Shown piece after piece: positions 36,894 through 47,089 of a stretch of DNA of 64,000 bases. A model generated the notes under the pieces. The model saw only the letters and a program-made list of their open reading frames with translations, searched no databases and had not been told where the DNA came from. Numbering within the stretch: position 1 is the stretch's first letter; every line of letters starts with the position of its first letter. This DNA is from Cyclina sinensis (Eukaryota; Mollusca; Bivalvia; Venerida; Veneridae). A program made the position numbers and the translations under genes. Location of the stretch: the NCBI GenBank assembly GCA_012932295.1, contig JAAONU010000013.1, forward strand, positions 8,210,821 through 8,274,820, in the 5' to 3' direction.

Positions 36894-37227
36894 TAGGATA
36901 CTACGTCATCCCGCTCCTGTTTTATGCTCAAGGGCCAATTTTTTTGTCAACAACCCGTCGCTTGAAAGGTAAAATGGTCTTTTTCAATAAGAAATCTGAA
37001 GAGTTGCAAAAATAACATGCTGTGCACGAAGATTTGCCTATGTATCTTTTATTTACTTAAAGAATTTTTGTAATGTAAAATTCTAGTTTAGGCCTGAAAA
37101 CGGGTGAATTTTTTTTCAGCATGCATTCAGATTTCTTATTGAAAAAGTCCATTCTACCTTTTAAGCGACGGATTGTTGTTCCGCGAGAGAGCATAAAACA
37201 GGTGCGCGACGAAGTAGTATCCTACCA
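36894..37227. mobile_element. MITE with about 115-bp terminal inverted repeats
   Basis: The left end GTAGGATACTAC and the inverted right end GTAGGATACTAC match. Within, CCTGTTTTATGCTC, CCGTCGCTT(G/A)AAAGGTA and TTTTTCAATAAGAAATCTGA recur in inverted order (36950-37010 vs 37125-37170). About 334 bp, no coding frame. A target duplication is not clear. Confidence 0.75.
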
Positions 37228-38042
37228 TTGTATATGCCATTTAGTAATTACGTCTTCTTGTCTGCTTTGAAGATACAATCAGTTGAAAACATTCTGAACA
37301 ATCTGGATGTTATTTTTTGGTCAATGTTCTTGAAACTTTCCGTAAAGTCACAATGAGGTCAACAGATTAGATAAGTGAAGAAACCGTGTGAACACTCTAA
37401 ATGTCACATTTTTCGCCAAATCATCCCGAAACTTGCTTACATTATGTCGATGATTTCTTTGATGATTTTCAAACTAGGTTATGTAGGTTAAAATAGGACC
37501 AATATCTCATATCGGTGGTCAAATATTTAACCCAATATACGATATATTAGAGCAATGTGGATACATCATGACCCTCCTGTTTTTAAATAGTAAAAAAACT
37601 GTTTTGCCAGAATTTAGAAATGCAGCTCTTTTTTTTCAGGAATCGAAAAACATGTTTTCAGTAGTAGAAGTATGATTCTTAGAGACAGTAGCTGGTATGA
37701 GTATTGAATTTAAGGTGCTCATATACTTGGGGTTCCTTGTAAAAAGTAAATTTGTCGAATTACACGTCAACGTCACGTTTGAAATGGTCTCAGTTCAGTG
37801 TAGCTTAAATGTATTAATTTTGCATCGACTGGGAAACAAATTGCCACATATATAAATCCCGTTTGTCTGGAACTCTTGCCAAGAGTGTGATGTGCAGAAG
37901 GTCACTGGAGACTCTCATTACAAATGGAATTCGAGCCAGCACTTTTTTATTTGGTAATTTGGCGCTCTAACAATTAAAACTCTTCTCTATCTACCACTGC
38001 TTTCAGTATTTGTTATTAAAAAGCATTACATAATATTCCTTT
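37228..38042. other. No assignable feature
   Basis: AT-rich unique-looking sequence. No motif, splice-supported frame or repeat recognised. Confidence 0.4.
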
Positions 38043-38049
38043 AATGTAT
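38043..38049 (+). repeat. 7-bp target-site duplication, left copy
   Basis: AATGTAT, identical to 41751-41757, directly abutting the outer ends of the two inverted repeats. Confidence 0.7.
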
Positions 38050-38231
38050 GTGGTGCCGTTATATTTCGCAACGGTGCTAAATGTCGCACTTGCCGTTTAA
38101 TGTCGCACCATTGCCGCTAAATGTCGCAAAATCTCCTGCCGTCGCAATGGTAACGTTAAATGTCGCACGATTTCCCCTTACCGTTAAATGTCGCAACACT
38201 ACCGTTAAAAGTCGCAAGATGTCAAGTCATG
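38050..38231 (+). repeat. Left terminal inverted repeat of the foldback element
   Basis: Starts GTGGTGCCGTTATAT and contains TGTCGCA words spaced about 14-40 bp. Ends near AAGATGTCAAGTCATG. Such iterated subterminal words are usually transposase-binding sites (inference). Confidence 0.75.
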
Positions 38232-39487
38232 TGAAACTCAAGGGTTATAGTGGTAATATATTCAGTTAGTCGTTGAGTAAATATTTGTAAATATTAAGTA
38301 ACTTAAAGGATTTCCCTTCAATCTGTCTTCTTAAGACAGAACATGTTTTAAGTGTGTCTTTTTTTGTTTGTAATGAAAATGCAAAATAGACTGATTCAAG
38401 TATGTCCATCTACTCTTTGTATGAAATTGGTAATTTGACATTGTGCTGAAAGTAACGTTCTATAATTCGATATCAATATCAGCTTAATTATTTCTAAAAA
38501 GAAGTCACATCAAGAACTTTACATGAATAAGATATGCTCGGTGGCCTCAAAAAAGTCAATGCCCTATTAAACTACTTAAAACAATTCGATCATCTATTTA
38601 GAATCACAAGAGTTCACTCCTGTTGATTGTTTTTGTATGTCTTATCATTAGAGTATTCTATAGTTGGATTTTGTTCTTGAAGATACTTGCACACGCACAC
38701 AAACAATCATGGTTGAAGATGTAGATTCATGTATTTCCATTTTTTGTGTTTGTTATCAACAATTGCTATAGAGGTAACTTATATAATTATATATCAGTCA
38801 TTTCTCACCGAAATATGAAACCATATTAACCAAAATAGAAATATATATTCTCTTCAGTCATTACAGATGTTTTGACTAACTTAATTTTGTCATATGAACA
38901 GAGATTCAGTTAAGTGGAAATATTTCAGGACTCCACTGTTATAGCATAGGTGACAACACATGCATCTTTAAAACTTGTATATTGATCAATAAAAATTAAA
39001 AGTTTTTGTATTATAAATATATATAATGGTTATCCAGACGGAGTAAATTATCCGATATATTCGTGCTGTTTTAAAAAAACACTTTGAAGCATTACAATAA
39101 TGCCTCTATATGTCTCAAAATTTCATTGACTAACAAGCTCCCATTAATGGATCCAGAAACATTGTGAACAAACTGTCTCATGCATGAAGAGCGACGATCT
39201 TCTTATGACGTTCCTTTTTTTCGCTTTTATTGTCGGACTAAAAAACGTGCATATTATTATTTTTTGTTCATCAATTATACCTCCGAGTCTTTGTATAAAT
39301 AGTTAGACTAATAACTGTGCTTTACTGAACATATTATTTTGTTTATTGAAAATAAAGTTGAACAAGCTATGATCAATGAACAGTTTTGCTTGATTTTCTA
39401 ATCCTATTTTCACTCGTTTGACACAAAGAAGTATTATAAAATGTTCAGCAAATATTTTCTAAGTTTTTGTTTTTATCTGTCTTTTTC

Positions 39488-39538
39488 TGGAGGGTGGGGC
39501 TTGGAGGGCTTGGGGTGGACTTTGGCGGGGGGGGGGGT
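39488..39538 (+). other. G-rich run with quadruplex potential
   Basis: GGGTGGGG, GAGGG and TTGGGG, then eleven or more G: at least four runs of three or more G within about 50 bp, directly beside the SINE 3' end. Confidence 0.5.
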
Positions 39539-39540
39539 TA

Positions 39541-39797
39541 ACGTCAATCCAACACTCTAAAGGTCAAATGGCGACTTTCCAGCTTTACTGGTGGAGGGAG
39601 GAAGACCTCAGGTGCTCCTTCGTGCATTATTTCAGGCACAAACGAGCACCTGAGTAGAACTACCGACGTTCCGTAAGCTGACTGGATAGTTTTCTCACAT
39701 GAAAGAATCCAAAGTCTCTGGCGGGATTCGAACCTACAGCGATGAGGGGCGAGTGGTTTGAAGTCACTGACCTTAACCATTCGTGGATCTCCCTATA
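39541..39797 (-). repeat. tRNA-derived SINE with a TCA-anticodon-like loop and long variable arm
   Basis: On the minus strand the head (39795-39722) reads A-box-like ACGAATGGTTAAGGTCAG, loop CTTCAAA, a long variable arm and B box GGTTCGAATCC followed by CGCCAGAGACTTTGG. The body runs to 39541. It lies inside the foldback element, so it inserted into it or was carried by it. Confidence 0.65.
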
Positions 39798-40221
39798 TGA
39801 CTTAGTTAAGGGTTTGTCAAACAGTTAAAGATTTGTTTTTTCACTTTTTCAACAACTGAAAAAGAAAACCATAGTCTGAACAGACAAAAAGAAAAAAAAA
39901 TAGAACAAAAGTTTAAAAAAAGGATTCCTGTGGGAAATGAACCCATATCTAATATAAACTCTTTTTCTTTACTGTACATGAAAGCTCTGTAGAAAGGAAG
40001 TTATGCATTAGGCATTTAATTCCTTAAGTTTGTATAAATACGTACACACGCAGTGTCTATTTTACAACATGTCTTGATAATAAAATTTAATACTTGCCCT
40101 ACTTTTTTTCCAATGAGAAGACTTAAATTTGAAAAATTCTGACTGTTTATTGCCTGTAAAGTGTCTAAAACTGTGTCTATCGTGATAAACTAAACTCGCC
40201 TACAAAAAGCAGGTCAACGGC

Positions 40222-40437
40222 CAACCCTTAGACGGCTAATGGATACTGAATCCTCCTATGCGACCAGTGTAGACCAAGATCAGCCGGCACATCCGTGTTG
40301 TCTGGTTTCGGTCTGCACTGTTTGATATTCAGCCAATACATATCTTGAAATTTTCCCTAAAATTATGAAAATTTTGTCCAGATCGAAAGATGGACAAGTC
40401 CATTGTAGATATTTAGCATGGTAAGGGCTAAGTCATT
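40222..40437. mobile_element. Diverged MITE related to the one at 19057-19270
   Basis: CCCTTAGACGGCTAATGG at the left and, inverted, CTTAGCCCTTACCATGCTAA at the right. Shares the central GCACATCCGTG core and the flanking hairpin arms (GTGTAGACCAAGATCAG...TTTCGGTCTGCAC, partly decayed). Confidence 0.45.
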
Positions 40438-41224
40438 TTTATTAAAAACGCCAATAAGAAAAAAAAATAAACGATTTCAGTAGCAACAGTCGGTCGCTTT
40501 GTTCCCTCTTTTTAACTCGTATGTTTTCCTTATTAGCGCCTTACTATTGAATAGACATACATATACACTACTATAGAAATACAAAATTGTTAAAAAACGT
40601 TCAAGGTAGCAAAATGCTCAAAGAAAAGTAGGGATACATAGGGGTAAAAGGAAAATGCATCTATTACGTCAATACAGTACAGCATACAGTACAGAATGAA
40701 TTACAACACCGTGTCTCTCCTAAAATTGAAAGACAATTGTGACTGACAGAATTGGCTGTGCATGTATTTTTTTCTAAAACTGACGTCTGCTTGCTAAATA
40801 TCCGGCACATAATAAGTGTTAATTAGATCTAACGCTCTTTTTTTTGCAATTGACCTCGTCTGTTTTCGTGTGTCGTCGAATGATTGTCGTATTAACACGA
40901 TTTTTTGTCTGTGCTGGCAGTGCTTTAATGTTGTCTTTGGTTGTACTAATGAAAAAAATCGTGAAGCAAAGTACTAGAAGTCTAACTACAATTATTTGAT
41001 ATTTTATTTCATATTTAATTAAGAATCATCTTTTATGAGCATCAGCCCGCCAGGATAGGCCAGTAAGAAAAGTATTTAGTTATGAACCACGAATCCTTGA
41101 GTTTTAGTACTGATAATACTTTAACATCGCTGGCAAAACACGCTTGAAGCACAAAATTGATAAAATAAGAAACTATCTATGATTGAATTTCAATTAAATC
41201 TTTCTAAAATACGCTTACTAGTGT

Positions 41225-41290
41225 GCTAAATTTCTGTCACGGTTACATCGTAGCTCGAACCCACGACACTTCGGTTACTAAATAAAAGAA
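41225..41290 (-). repeat. Possible tRNA-like SINE fragment
   Basis: The minus strand reads TTAGTAACCGAAGTGTCGTG then GGTTCGAGCTA, a B-box-like motif. No clear body, so weak. Confidence 0.25.
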
Positions 41291-41542
41291 AGCACGTATG
41301 TGTTTAATTGCCCGGTACCTCTTTGGCATAAATTATGGTCGTAAATTTAAAATACGAATAAGCTAACTCCAATCTGTACTTATTATTTTTAAATTAACAG
41401 AAAATCTTTTCGTAGCCGATAGATCGGTTGTCCCGATTATTTCAGACATGAACTAATTCATTTTTTTTACACTGATAGTTTCTACCAGATTATTAACAAA
41501 ATGTAAAAATTGATAACATTCCACTATAAATCTTGCATTTAA

Positions 41543-41750
41543 CATGAATTAACATCTTGCGACATTTAGCGGTAGAGTTGCGACATTTAACGGTGTTGGA
41601 AAATCGTACGACATTTATCGTTACCATTGCGACATTTAACGGCAGAAGGTTTTGCGACATTTAGCGGTGATTGCGACATATAGCGGCAATGGTGCGACAT
41701 TTAACGTCAAGTGCGACATTTAGCGGCGTTGCGACATATAACGGCGCCAC
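41543..41750 (-). repeat. Right terminal inverted repeat of the foldback element
   Basis: Inverted partner of 38050-38231: CATGAATTAACATCTTGCGA at the inner side and ATATAACGGCGCCAC at the outer end. Contains about nine TGCGACATTTA(A/G)CGG units. Confidence 0.75.
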
Positions 41751-41757
41751 AATGTAT
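41751..41757 (+). repeat. 7-bp target-site duplication, right copy
   Basis: AATGTAT, identical to 38043-38049. Confidence 0.7.
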
Positions 41758-42320
41758 TATATCTATCCGAAAAATACGAGTAAAGCATGAATAACATTAC
41801 GTTCAAATAACAATTTCTTCATTTATGCATCAGAACAAGCATCAATGAAACATTGTTTATACAAGAAGAATAATAACATTTCAATAAAACTGTGGTTAGT
41901 ACAAAATTTAAACACACATAGTATGTCAATATCGGGGCAAGTCACGTCAAAATTTAACGTCTTGTTGACGTCAACTAAGTTTAAAAGAATTGGTGTGGAA
42001 GTATTGACCACAAACAAATTTAAGTTTCTGTTACAGTTATTTTAGTATTCATGCCATCATAGGTCATATTATGAGCTTAAGGTCCTGACTGTTTTCATGG
42101 TACAGTCGTTTATGTCACTGTCAATGTCTGACATATTTCAAGAGCTGCTGCACACTATATACGAGTGTGTGGGCTACCCTTGTCAGAAAAATTGTAGATC
42201 CCGATGGATGTTACGAGTTAAGACTTTAATACTAACCTCTTTTCAGGAAGAAATGTTTGATGAATTTAAATACCTTCAAACTCGAAAAGAGTTGCAGCAT
42301 TTAGAAAGCAAACAAAACGT
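41758..42320. other. No assignable feature
   Basis: A plus-strand frame at 42097-42336 and overlapping frames at 41823-42045 show no recognisable family. Confidence 0.35.
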
Positions 42321-42887
42321 TCGACATATTTGTTAACTTTAATACCTTTTAGATTCCATCATGGAGTCTTTTGAAGTTTAATATTTATTTTTGTAACCGC
42401 CTAATATTACGAGATATTTTACAGCTTAGGAAATAATACCCATTTTGTTGACAGAACAACAGTCACTTCCAGCATAGCCAAGATACATGCACATATATTT
42501 TGTATTAATGTGATTTTGCTCAGGTGAAAACTAACATCGCTCCAGTATTAAATTGTCTTTCGTTCGTCTCAAAGTATCTTCTACTCATTTCAAATAAAAG
42601 CTGCATTTAATCGCTTATAAAGTAAAAAGGAGTATTTGTTGTCAATTCAAGATAATAAATTAGCCATTTAAAATAAAATATATCAAACTTTTCGGTTTTG
42701 CAGTTTTGATGGATCTTTACCAAGAAAGCCTTTATTTACACGGATTTTCATCGAAATGTTTTACTTTCCTTGTTGTCCTTATTTTTTCACAGATTCATTG
42801 AAATTTGGTAAAGAAAATTATATACACTTATATGTTTTCACAAAGTATTTGTAGACTTTTTTCACCAACATAGAAATTTTATTCAGT

Positions 42888-45800
42888 TTACGTGAGAACT
42901 ATATCCATTTTACAAACGAAGGCTTCTGTGGCGCCGCAACCCCAGTCGTTCCATTGATCGTATGGAATAGAATAGCCAATGATGAGACAATTCTGGTCCC
43001 TGCCATTATTTCTACCGTCGGGTTGGTCGCTCCTGAAGTTCCTGTAAACAAGTGATAAAAGCATTGAATGTGATAAGATATCCTCTATTACAGTCTGTAA
43101 GTAAGAACATGCTATTTAGCTTATATGACATATCTGTGGTATGTTTACATGCGCATCAGCTGAGGAAACGTTAGTACGTCATTGAACTTGACATTTACGT
43201 TTATCAAACTTTGTAACAACTTACCTTGATAAGTCAGCATTAACATATCGTCAAGTAATCAACTATTTCGGGAAATGTACAAGCCCAGTGTCTTAGCGGT
43301 CTAAGGTCAGTTGTCAAATGACCTATAAGCCATTTCAAACAGTTGAAAATAAAGGGATATAAGACGACTTTTCTAAACATAAAAAATGGTAAAATTTTTA
43401 CGGTAAAACGAATGTTACTAGCAGCCTAACAGTCTAAAACATACTTTAATGAAGAAGTGAGTATTTCCAGAAAAAGAAGATTTCGCAAATTTGTAGGTGC
43501 CAACTTCATGAATTCAAAATTATGGGATTATATTCTTCGATTGAGTACATCGACTCACCGTATTTTTGTTTGCTCCTTTTCGTCTGTTCAATCTTAAAAT
43601 GTTTTTTTAATTATTTAAAGATGAAGCAACAAAAGGGATGTAACTGTTATAGAAATAACAATATTGGTAAACTATCCAAGAACTGTGCTGTCTTAAATCC
43701 TTATTTTGTTTCAGTGATAAGGCAGTACATATATTTATGATATGGTCCAACATATTGAACTAATTACATTGTTTTTCTAATCTAACAGCATAAAAAATCC
43801 CTATTATACGCTTTTACTGACTACTTTTATTGAAGATATGAGTTTCTGTTTATAGGACGACAATAAGCACAGTTTATATTTTATTTCCAAATATAAGCAT
43901 AATAGGCCATATAAATGTGTTTATAATCTATACGCAAAGTCGTCAGACATAGACACAAAAGTAATCCCACCTTGCATTGTGATATGTATAATATTATGCT
44001 CCTTTTTGGATGTCAAAAGATAAAATCAGACATGTTCATTGGTTAATATATTTGTGCAAGGATACCAATGAACCCTAGTTTTCTTATTGTCAGAATCTGT
44101 TGTAGACTCAAACATATGTAACTTTTTTGTCTTTTTAATTATCATACGTATTTTACATGTCCACTTGATCATGAATTCTATTTATACTGTTTGTAGATAT
44201 GTAGATTAAGACATGCAATTTGGGGGGGGGGAGTAAATTATATTATAAAGCATCTTAAATACCATAATATGTCTACTTGCATGCTTGTAATATGTAATGT
44301 CTGTAGTTAAAAACGTTGTTATTAAATTATATCTGTTTCAGATATGACAAGTGTCTTTCTTAGAGTGTTATTCTGACACGTTTTATTACTTATGTTACAA
44401 AGTATTACAATTAAAAAAACTAATAACAGTTTAAATATCGACTTTTTTATTTGCTTGTATCATTTATAAATGATACAGCATTACAATTCTACTGAAACTG
44501 TTACGATTTTGGACATATATAGTTCATAGAATACAGTGTACGAAATCCATTGAATTTTCTTAGTACCAATATCCCAATATCTTGACGTCTCTCTGTATAA
44601 ATTGTGTTATAAAACGATGTAGACCAGCCCTTTTTATTTAATTTCGTAACTCTTGAGTAACACACTCAGACGTTTGAATAAGTACCTGTAAAATATAGTC
44701 AATGTTTAAAAAGTGTTTATCAACACCTGGAAAATGTGGTTTTTCTGCAATCGAATGTCGTATATGTATGTATAATTGCGAATGTAAAATATAGTCAGGG
44801 TTTAAACAGAGTTTATACACACCTGGAAAATGTGGGTTTTCTGCAATCGAACATCGTAATTCATGTTTAGTTTAGTACGTATAATTGCGAATGTAAAATA
44901 TAGTCAGCGTTTAATTCTCTTTGATTTGCTGTCTGGCTCGGTAAATCGTGTTTAGTTTTTCTGTTATCCATTTCTGTATTGTTGTATTATGTAAATGAGA
45001 CTGCTGCACACATTGTCTGATCAAAAAGTTATGTTAATTATTCATGCAATGGGCTGGTGGTCTATAGCATTATGTAAATAAAAAGTTCATAGTTCAATCT
45101 GGAAGTGTAGGTGTACATACGTGAAAACGTTTTGTCTTCCAGTTCTGTCGGATATCCACACGCCTTCAGTTTCTTCGTCTGTAAGTCCTATCCAAACCTT
45201 ATCTGACCAGGTATGTCCAATGCTTTTAACATATTTCACCAAAAAGTCATTTTCGGTATGACTTTCTATATCTACGACGTGTGCATTTAGTTTTCTGCAA
45301 TAGTCTCGTGCAGAGTCATATGTCCGTTTTTCTGCAACGTACTTGTAACAAAATAATCTGAATGCAGTCCATCCCGGCGGACAAACACCGTCTCTTATAT
45401 TTATTTCCAGTACTTCTTTTTGTAACGTTTTAACATCATTTTTACACTCCTCTATTGAGTCTTTGATCATCTGTTTCTCTTCGGAGAAGCGCAGTTCAAT
45501 TTCTTTCTTGTACAAGTTCATTTCACTTTTCATATCATTCAAACTATCATGCATTTCATTTTCATACTTATCTAATTTGCTTCTCAGCAGTTCCTTTGCA
45601 TCAGAAAAACGAGCATCAATTTCTGAAATGTACTCGTTAATTCTTATTTTGCTTTTGTTAAAACTTTCAAACATTTCAATTTCATGTTTCTCAATTCTTG
45701 CTCGTAGCCATTCCCTTTCTTTCGAAAGTCGAGAATCAGTCTCGTTTTTATATTTTTTTACTTCACTTTTCAACCATTCCTTTTCATCAGAAAATTTAGT

Positions 45801-46376
45801 GTCAATTTCTGCCATGTATGAGTCCATTTCATTTTTGTTCTCATTAAAGCTTGCACGCATTTCATTTTCATAAAGATCCATTTTGTATCTCAGCCATTCT
45901 GTTTCATTCGAAAATTTAGTGTCAATTTCTGTCTTGTAAACGTTTATTTCACTTTTGCTTTCATTAATGCTTTTCTGCATTTGATTTTCATACTTTGTTA
46001 GTCGAACTCTTATCCATTTCTTTTCATCAGCTAGTCCATGAACGAATACAGTATTACTTATTTGTAAAATCTCATCAAGTTTTGCCGACTGTTTTTGACT
46101 TTTTTTAGTCTTTTTAATGGTTTCTTGGCTTCCTTCTGATGGACACGTTTCTTCAAGAAATGTAACAGAATTGTTGAGTGATGCAACGTCTTGCCCTAGA
46201 ACAGCAACGTCTGTTTTTATCATTTCATTCTCTGTGCTGAGACGCATTTCCAAAGTTGTTATTCTACTTTCAAATACGTTCATTCGTTTCTTTAGAGAAA
46301 CACTTCCTCTGATGTTTGAGACACCAAATATTCCCACCAACACGACAAAAGTCTGAACAAATTTGACAGTTTCCAT
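42888..46376 (-). CDS. Secreted coiled-coil C-type lectin, paralog B (469 aa, two exons)
   Basis: Exons 46376-45121 and 43041-42888 (minus). Donor CAC/GTATGT and acceptor TTTACAG join in phase (1410 nt with stop). The signal peptide differs from paralog A by one residue (V to I). The stalk has the same 40-residue coiled-coil repeats but jumps from SEEKQMIKDSIEECKN straight to DVKTLQKEVLEI, about 120 residues shorter. The C-type lectin domain starts at residue 332 (CPPGWTAF), keeps WIGL, QPD and WND, and ends AFVCKMDIVLT. Exon 2 differs from paralog A at 8 of its first 35 residues, and the last 15-18 residues align poorly with a 3-residue length change, whereas exon 1 has about 10 changes in its first 146. 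Likely a secreted, Ca2+-dependent sugar-binding protein (inference). Confidence 0.9.
43042..45120 (-). other. Intron of lectin B
   Basis: 2,079 bp, GT...AG on the minus strand. Includes a 2-3 copy tandem repeat at about 44680-44915 (GAATGTAAAATATAGTCAG...CACACCTGGAAAATGTGG, unit about 110-120 bp) absent from the lectin A intron, and a G run at 44222. Confidence 0.7.
44680..44915. repeat. Tandem repeat, about 110-120-bp unit, about 2.3 copies
   Basis: GTAAAATATAGTCA recurs at about 44688, 44784 and 44893. CACCTGGAAAATGTGG and TTTTCTGCAATCGAA recur between them. Confidence 0.65.
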
Positions 46377-47052
46377 ACTTTTTACAAGAATAAATGTAAC
46401 AATTCTTCAGTGAAATAAATCCCTTTAATTATGCATATTCATTTGCCAAAGTTCTGGAGGAGTTGTGCTTCACGAGTGGTAGTCCAGTCTATTTACATTC
46501 GAGTAACTGAGACAGCTGTTCAATGTATGAATAAATTATTTGTTTCATGTCATTTCCTTACACCTATAAAAATCTGCTCTCAACCGTCTACTTTTCAGAT
46601 CAGCCTTGTTGTTTAATTTTTTCGAACAAACGAAGATTATTTTTATGTTCATATCATCTTTTTTGTCATAAATGTCATAGAGTGTGATTGAAAACATACC
46701 AAAATAGTAATAAGACTTAGTGAACAAACCAAACATAAAGCAAATTTTATCTATCGTCTTCCTAGTTTAAATTTCTTCGAAGTTCGCACAAATACAAGCT
46801 CAATCTTTGAGAAAGTATACTGTTGAAATAAGATTAGCACAAATAAAAAGATATGAAGTATAAATATTTACATGGATTTTGTTGTTTACTATTCTCATTT
46901 CAAACTCACCGACAATGTAAAATGTCTGGAATTCAATACATTTGATATGTTTTATAATTATCGGGTTATTTAGAAAAATCTACCGGAGTCGTCACCAATT
47001 GTTGTGTGTAAAATCTCTCAGTTATCGTCAGCTGAAACTGAAACGTTCTTGC

Positions 47053-47089
<37 letters not shown>

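Larger units (their letters stand above)
38050..41750. mobile_element. Foldback-type non-autonomous DNA element, 3,701 bp, with motif-built inverted repeats
   Basis: Long inverted ends (38050-38231 and 41543-41750) start GTGG(T/C)GCCGTTATAT and are both built from the reiterated word (C/T)TAAATGTCGCA separated by variable spacers: about 6 clear plus 2 partial copies on the left, about 9 on the right. The ends align along their length; the left has lost about 25 bp. AATGTAT is repeated perfectly at 38043-38049 and 41751-41757, a 7-bp target duplication. The interior has no transposase frame; it carries a SINE (39541-39797), a G-rich run and a MITE remnant. The structure resembles foldback elements such as Galileo, a P-superfamily element known for 7-bp duplications; superfamily assignment here is inference. 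Confidence 0.8.
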
